Shown here: piece by piece, positions 60,201 to 64,000 of the stretch
Layout: every line of letters begins with the position of its first letter
Numbering within the stretch: the first letter of the stretch is position 1
Program-made: the position numbers and the translations under genes
The notes under the pieces: generated by a model
What the model was told of the DNA's origin: nothing
Seen by the model: only the letters and a program-made list of their open reading frames with translations
Database searches by the model: none
DNA from: Deltaproteobacteria bacterium
Lineage (GTDB): Bacteria > Bdellovibrionota > Bdellovibrionia > Bdellovibrionales > Bdellovibrionaceae
Direction: 5' to 3'
Length of the DNA: 64,000 bases
Assembly (NCBI GenBank): GCA_017302835.1
Contig: JAFLCC010000006.1
Span: 1 to 64,000, forward strand

Positions 60201-60906
60201 TAGCAAGAACAATTGTTTTGATTTCAGGATTCAAGTTCTGAGACCTTAGGAATTCAATTCGATCAACAGGCTCAAAGGCCATTGGATTTATGGGTAGGCC
60301 TGTTGTGGTCACTTTTGAATTGTCGACACCTCTATCCGCCCATCGCTCTGTTAGAGCCTCGAGTCCAAGAAAGGTATGTTCTATTTCTCTCGAAATTCGA
60401 GGGAAGTAACCTTCAAAATAATCAGTATGAAGCCAACCAATGGGAGTTTCTTGTAACTGTCCTTGTTGTCTGAGTTTAATTAAGGTTTCAGCTGACCCGT
60501 AATGAGTAGCAATAATATGGGTCGGTTTTTTTGACTGTAAGTATGAAAGCACATCCTTTTCAGAATATCCGTTTTTTATGTGTTCAAGAAACTTGTGATC
60601 CTTATTTGTTCTATCCATCCGATCTAAAAACATTTTATTGAATCGGTCTGGCATCTTTTTAACCACAAACCAGAACAATTTTTCGTCTAATATATTTCTC
60701 CAATTGGGCATAAAGTCTCTAATATTTTTTAACTCGACAATGGCATTTGGATCTTCAGCCTTTATATTTTTTTCAATGGCTTTTGCTGCACTAATGTGTC
60801 CCATACCAATTGACGAATAAAAGATGACAATATTTTTTTGTTCTGAAAACGCCAAAGAATTCGAGAATAGGAATAGAATAAACAGTAGGTTTTTAAATGA
60901 TTTCAT
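57292..60906 (-). CDS. Three-domain exported protein: MGDG-synthase-like GT, papain-like, PlsC-like
   Basis: Protein of 1204 aa with signal peptide MKSFKNLLFILFLFSNSLAF. Residues 24-400 resemble MGDG synthase / GT28 glycosyltransferases: IGMGHISAAKAI (His37), IATHYGSAET, IGWLHTDYF, ASGGEGVGDF and ITKSGGLSPTEGFA. Residues 436-600 are a papain-like (NlpC/P60, H-before-C type) domain, but the His position is Gln462 (NPFGQLAL) and the Cys position Ser561 (FNSATLIKEAL), so it looks inactive. A coiled region covers about 680-900. Residues 950-1110 resemble PlsC acyltransferases (QSHPIHDAML, His973/Asp977; VIYPEGSASKG, Glu1045). A glycosyltransferase in an exported protein is odd and hints at action inside another cell. 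It is divergent from its paralog at 61523. Confidence 0.75.
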   Translation of the reverse strand: MKSFKNLLFILFLFSNSLAFSEQKNIVIFYSSIGMGHISAAKAIEKNIKAEDPNAIVELKNIRDFMPNWRNILDEKLFWFVVKKMPDRFNKMFLDRMDRTNKDHKFLEHIKNGYSEKDVLSYLQSKKPTHIIATHYGSAETLIKLRQQGQLQETPIGWLHTDYFEGYFPRISREIEHTFLGLEALTERWADRGVDNSKVTTTGLPINPMAFEPVDRIEFLRSQNLNPEIKTIVLASGGEGVGDFPTIVKSISEKIKEPIQMVVYCSKNKQHFVDLTALKPSLPKNMDLRIVDGFVENDVMMNMIKSSDVYITKSGGLSPTEGFAINKPIVLLDVYGGHERKNAELFEKIGLAIVRKEQSEIGTDVHALLYDPNLQQSLLDKQKEFRAAFNLKAITSFALGTPVMSNYFPKDFGIEGGTNVKGSADTLARLSKDSPADVELFLSYGKSKDGKRFSDNSNPFGQLALRIGEKVFILNKNAKKGIDKEIVHSISLNDYLYGVDAKKRGLIHTDGIGSSYAVDNLSIRINGITPEQQQSMLSYFSNVNQKFEKGEVEYSTLKFNSATLIKEALEKAGYNDISSFPVAIPLDVFTEYKDYFEESKQHTSEVILYSRARSSKSEMKSAGFPISPLKLRGLISSIFDSDYTSKLEQEVGKRIDVGTSDPKAYLDILNEVSKARDAENMKRDQAFLNQTTDYFGKLEQKLDSLKEETDKLGYQLNEFEDKLQIVSKEYTADELSHVINNNITNETFPDLAHRENALALYKGFKTWENLQTEYQASIDNFTRQEMTYLVIATQSTIRVLLNDFKLRLPKNKSASIYETYETLEGQFESFYKLFSKDRSFDENMLASDFYKNYFRTAKYFISSYQEETSTAANNHIYLKRIFAKSKRFLGFLNSMIKLSPEALKVLFKIIFPSETDKNSKNSLLASSESLFQKFAKVFKFKIDLRNKHILDVVAESVQKNAKVINIFTPNQSHPIHDAMLLSSLNLPNHLLVLGAEQSSLNKFVSRKVLENGNIINLGQESSTPIDNVVNELKKGFVRNVVIYPEGSASKGFRETRTINPKFSNELIKKLMAEGYQVNIVPVSYTKSPKLLNKSSISGFFKDIIQTGQGATLTAQINRPIPFEIIDALNRSGRMELLDLYIRQSWLKDLGNNSKSISGVLRSDELKKQFEREFKINVRDLQPQLKLSTTTSNARSCGTFYKMAK

Positions 60907-60939
60907 AATGACCTCATTGGTGTGGATACCGTTGCAAAG

Positions 60940-61080
60940 TTGTTGGGATTAATTTCCCATGAATTCCAACTGACGGATTCTTCGTATAGAATATAAAGTA
61001 AAGTTTTACGTTTTTCACCTGTAGAGATTTGAACATTTAAGCAATAAACGTCACTTGCTGAAAAGCTCTCGTGTTTTCAG
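60940..61080 (+). repeat. Left arm of the 141-bp perfect inverted repeat
   Basis: Exact reverse complement of 61304-61444, checked base by base. Its inner end carries a small hairpin, CTGAAAA-9 nt-TTTTCAG (61058-61080). Its outer end lies 33 bp upstream of the 1204-aa gene's ATG at 60906, so the arm probably includes that gene's leader. Confidence 0.95.
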
Positions 61081-61303
61081 TGATTTAATTTTGATTTTTT
61101 CGAAGAAAATATTTTTTTTCTCTGTTTTTTTGCTTTATGTACTTGTTGGGTTTACTTACCTTGATAAAATCTTAATAGATCGACTTTTTCCACCTTCTTT
61201 CCACAATAGTCTTGTCAAGGATCCAAATGGGATTACAACGCCATTCTTGTTATAGCCAAGCATGATCCTCATGCCACAACCTTGGAAAATAAAAATTAAA
61301 TCG

Positions 61304-61444
61304 CTGAAAACACGAGAGCTTTTCAGCAAGTGACGTTTATTGCTTAAATGTTCAAATCTCTACAGGTGAAAAACGTAAAACTTTACTTTATATTCTATAC
61401 GAAGAATCCGTCAGTTGGAATTCATGGGAAATTAATCCCAACAA
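61304..61444 (-). repeat. Right arm of the 141-bp perfect inverted repeat
   Basis: Exact reverse complement of 60940-61080, with the same hairpin at its inner end (61304-61326). It lies 79 bp upstream of the second paralog; a second, imperfect copy of its outermost segment follows it. Confidence 0.95.
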
Positions 61445-61502
61445 TTTTGCAGCGGTATTAATTCATGGGAAAATTAGCCCAACAACTTTGCATCGGTATC
61501 AT
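61421..61502 (+). repeat. 41-bp tandem repeat upstream of second paralog
   Basis: Two adjacent copies (61421-61461 and 61462-61502), identical at 34 of 41 positions, both starting TTCATGGGAAA and containing CCCAACAA and CGGTAT. The upstream copy belongs partly to the right arm. The same unit occurs once in inverted form before the 1204-aa gene (about 60923-60963). Confidence 0.85.
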
Positions 61503-61522
61503 TTAATGATTGGAAAGTTTTT

Positions 61523-64000
61523 ATGAATAATTTTAGTTTTATTGGACTGTTTGAAAAAATGGCCAAATTTATTTTATGTATCTTAAGTCAACTGGTGTTA
61601 GTTGATAAAATCATTTTATTTGCGCTAATCACTTCAAACTCAATTGCTTTACTGGCTGAAACAAAGTTAGTACCAAAAAAGATTGTCATTCTTTATAGTT
61701 CTTTTGGGTCAGGAAATTTAAATGCTGCAAATTTGATAGAAGTGTCAATTAAAGAAAAAGATCCAACTGTCATCACTATTAAGAAAGACATACTTGAGTT
61801 TTCAAAACAAAAGGCAAAAAATCAATTTTTGTCTAATTTACTTGGTAGTCGTTTTGCTTTTGATAAATTGATGGAGGAAGGTAGACAATTAAATGATTTT
61901 GCCTTGATGCCTTCCTCTCTTGACAAACAAGCATTTAGAAATTGGATTAATCTAGAGGGGCCAACTTCCATAGTTGCAACTCATTTCGGAGGTGCAGAAC
62001 TACTTTCCTCGTTAAGAGCAGAGGGCTTATTAAAGACAACTTCAATTTCATGGTTACATACAGATTATTTTACAGGTTACCTTCCTAGAGTTGCAAGTAG
62101 TCTGGATAGAACTTTTGTAGGATCAAATTTTTTAAGGCAATCTTTTACATCCTCCGGGGCAGACAATAGCAAAATATTTACTTCTGGAATTCCTTTAAAT
62201 TCAGAGGCATTTTTAGATTTTGATAAAAATAAATTTTTAGTTTCGGAAGGTTTAAACACCAATCTTAGAACAATTCTTATCTCAACTAATCAATCTGGAG
62301 AAGGTGAATTTTCAAAAATAATCAAGTCAATTTACGAACAGTTTTCTGACTCCATACAGATTGTTGCCGTTTGTGGAAGTAGTCAAAAAAATCTGAAGGA
62401 TTTATTAGAACTAAAATCAAAATTTGGTGACAAACTTAATCTTAAAATACTAGGACTTATTCCGAATTCAGAACTGATGAAGTATATAAAATCATCTGAC
62501 TATTATATAACTAAAAGTGGTGGATTTTCTGCTAGCGAAGCTTTCATCATGGGTAAACCAACTATTCTACTAAATCATAATGCTGGTTATGAAAATGAAA
62601 ATGCTTCGAATTTTGAAAAAGAAAAATTAGCGATAGTAAATAACAGTATTGATGATATTGGAGTTCAATTAAAAGAACTTTCTGATAATAATGAACTCTT
62701 AGAAGAAATGAGATTGGCGCAAACTGCATTTAGAAATTCCTATAATATTGATCAAATATCTGAATTCGCTTTGAAACCCAAAAAAAACAATCACTTGGAT
62801 AGACTTTTTGTGTTAGGCATTGAGGGTGGAGTTAAGGCTGAAGGAACTGTTGAGATGATTTCTAAATTAGATAAAATCAGTCCTTCAGATGTTGAAATAG
62901 TGTTAAGTTATCCTCAATCATTTAGAGGAAAATATATTGATGGGCCAGGGTCTAACCCATTTGGGCATTTAGCAGTTAGAGTGGAAGATAAACTTTATAC
63001 TGCAAATCATATAGCCCGACCAGAAACAGAATCAGAATTAATGTACACCACTTCTCTTGATAATTATTTATATGGAATTGATCGAGAAAACATCAATGGT
63101 GAGCATACTTCTTCCTTTGGATTGTCCTATGGACGAGATAGTATTTCATTGCGAGTTTCTGGTTTACCTCAAGAAAAAGTTCAGGCTATGCACAAGGAAG
63201 CTCAAAAAATTAATCAAGATTATTTAGCCGGTAAAGTGAGTTGGATTGATAAAAAAAGTAATTGTGCAAATTTTGTAGCTCAAATTCTTATAGCAGGAGG
63301 TTTAAGCCCTAAGGATCTAGAAAAGTCACTAGGAAAAAGGATTGCCATGCCTCTCGATGTATTTGATGCCTATCTTCAGAGCATTCAATCTGATACCTCA
63401 TTAAGATCTGAGCTTGTTTCTTATACTCGTGTTGCAAACTCCCAAAATATGTATAAAACGGCTCGATTTCCTCTCTCAATTTATAAGATTAAAAGATCCT
63501 TAGTGAATTATTTTTCAAAGGGAACTGATGAAATTGAAAAAAGAGTTTCTAAAAGAGTCACTTTTTATCCAGGTAGTATCAATGCTCATCTAGAAGATTT
63601 AAATTCTGAACTTAGTTATTTTAAAAGGGAAGGAAGCTCGAGTTCAGTCCTCGATTTAAATGAATTAGCAAGCATTGAAATGGATTTGGAAAAATCTTAT
63701 GAAAAATTGAAGTCTCAAAATTTAAACTATGTTCACCTTGAAAAAATTCTCATGGAAGACTTGGCCAAACTAAATGACGAAACTAAATTAGCCATTTTTT
63801 CAGGAAAGCTAGGAAGTATGCCTGATAGCATTGAAAAAGCTAAAGCCAATATCTTGTTGAAAAAAATTAAAGAATTAGATTCTATTCAACAAACTTATCA
63901 AAATGAATATGATAATTTAGTAAAGTCAGAATTGGATTATTTTTTAAGGGAAATATACATAACCGTCGAAGATTATCATTTAAGAATGGTCAAAGGAAGA
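61523..64000 (+). CDS. Second giant paralog (GT-like plus active-type papain-like domain), partial
   Basis: Open from ATG at 61523 to the window end (826 codons, no stop). It has a hydrophobic start (KFILCILSQLVLVDKIILFALI) and the same domain order as the 1204-aa protein. The GT-like part has LYSSFGSGNLNAANLIE, with Asn65 where the paralog has His37, while VATHFGGAEL, ISWLHTDYF and YITKSGGFSASEAF are kept. The papain-like part has NPFGHLAV (His482) and SNCANFVAQIL (Cys581), so the catalytic pair is present. A coiled region follows from about 690. The C-terminal PlsC-like region would lie beyond the window. Ribosome site GGAAAG precedes the ATG. Confidence 0.8.
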   Translation, partial: MNNFSFIGLFEKMAKFILCILSQLVLVDKIILFALITSNSIALLAETKLVPKKIVILYSSFGSGNLNAANLIEVSIKEKDPTVITIKKDILEFSKQKAKNQFLSNLLGSRFAFDKLMEEGRQLNDFALMPSSLDKQAFRNWINLEGPTSIVATHFGGAELLSSLRAEGLLKTTSISWLHTDYFTGYLPRVASSLDRTFVGSNFLRQSFTSSGADNSKIFTSGIPLNSEAFLDFDKNKFLVSEGLNTNLRTILISTNQSGEGEFSKIIKSIYEQFSDSIQIVAVCGSSQKNLKDLLELKSKFGDKLNLKILGLIPNSELMKYIKSSDYYITKSGGFSASEAFIMGKPTILLNHNAGYENENASNFEKEKLAIVNNSIDDIGVQLKELSDNNELLEEMRLAQTAFRNSYNIDQISEFALKPKKNNHLDRLFVLGIEGGVKAEGTVEMISKLDKISPSDVEIVLSYPQSFRGKYIDGPGSNPFGHLAVRVEDKLYTANHIARPETESELMYTTSLDNYLYGIDRENINGEHTSSFGLSYGRDSISLRVSGLPQEKVQAMHKEAQKINQDYLAGKVSWIDKKSNCANFVAQILIAGGLSPKDLEKSLGKRIAMPLDVFDAYLQSIQSDTSLRSELVSYTRVANSQNMYKTARFPLSIYKIKRSLVNYFSKGTDEIEKRVSKRVTFYPGSINAHLEDLNSELSYFKREGSSSSVLDLNELASIEMDLEKSYEKLKSQNLNYVHLEKILMEDLAKLNDETKLAIFSGKLGSMPDSIEKAKANILLKKIKELDSIQQTYQNEYDNLVKSELDYFLREIYITVEDYHLRMVKGR

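Larger units (their letters stand above)
60907..61522. promoter_or_regulatory. Divergent 616-bp region built from a large inverted repeat
   Basis: No supported gene. Arms 60940-61080 and 61304-61444 are perfect 141-bp inverted repeats with a 223-bp spacer. Similarity continues weakly into the spacer (61081-61105 with 61281-61303) and outward to about 60923. A 41-bp tandem repeat lies between the right arm and the start at 61523. The spacer frame at 61055-61255 is not convincing as a gene. Both divergent promoters must lie here. Confidence 0.85.

Noticed and set aside
61055-61255. 66-codon open frame in the spacer of the large inverted repeat
   Set aside because: It starts inside the left arm and has no ribosome site. 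The hydrophobic run comes from poly-T sequence, and nothing resembles a known protein.

Overview
The window is AT-rich and looks like the chromosome of a Gram-negative, surface-motile, probably predatory bacterium of the Bdellovibrionota/Myxococcota type. This is an inference from gene content: a Glt/Agl-like gliding-motor operon, a type IV pilus operon (pilB, a PilT-like pseudo-ATPase, pilC, pilS, pilR), a type II secretion cluster, and many lipoproteins and beta-barrels. No rRNA gene or CRISPR array was seen.

Layout. 1-1560: a 5'-truncated hybrid histidine kinase. 1698-10626: an 8.9 kb genomic island bounded by a perfect 50 bp direct repeat, which is the 3' part of tRNA-Glu at the left and lies inside the intact tRNA-Glu at the right. 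It carries a small membrane protein, an AbiGi-like abortive-infection gene, a GNAT / PotD-like binding protein / histidine kinase operon, a truncated HTH gene, an SRPBCC protein, a decayed Bro-N antirepressor and a secreted transglutaminase-like protein. No integrase was recognised. 10581-18481: core genes, namely tRNA-Glu, tRNA-Lys, purA, a SerA-like dehydrogenase with a class V aminotransferase, lptE, holA, a PilZ protein, rpsT and murJ.

18506-31046 (minus strand): an eleven-gene run with a TolQ/TolR/TolR motor, a GYF-PilZ protein, TPR proteins, an FHA/TonB-like protein and a beta-barrel, read as a Glt/Agl-type gliding complex. 31347-40521 (plus strand): an OmpA-like lipoprotein, ribF, a degenerate Rossmann protein, then the pilus operon ending in the PilS/PilR pair. 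40552-54435 (mostly minus strand): two uncharacterised genes and a lipoprotein, gspF-G-H-I-J-K, a beta-barrel, a lipoprotein, ssb, gspL-M-N and another lipoprotein.

54551-64000: exported proteins that may act on lipids: a GH1 glycosidase, a neutral-ceramidase-type hydrolase, and two divergent paralogous giant proteins (glycosyltransferase-like + papain-like + PlsC-like domains). The paralogs flank a perfect 141 bp inverted repeat and have lost complementary catalytic residues. One kept the glycosyltransferase GxGH motif and lost the papain-like Cys/His; the other did the opposite. This is the most unusual locus in the window and may be an undescribed lipid-modifying or effector system.
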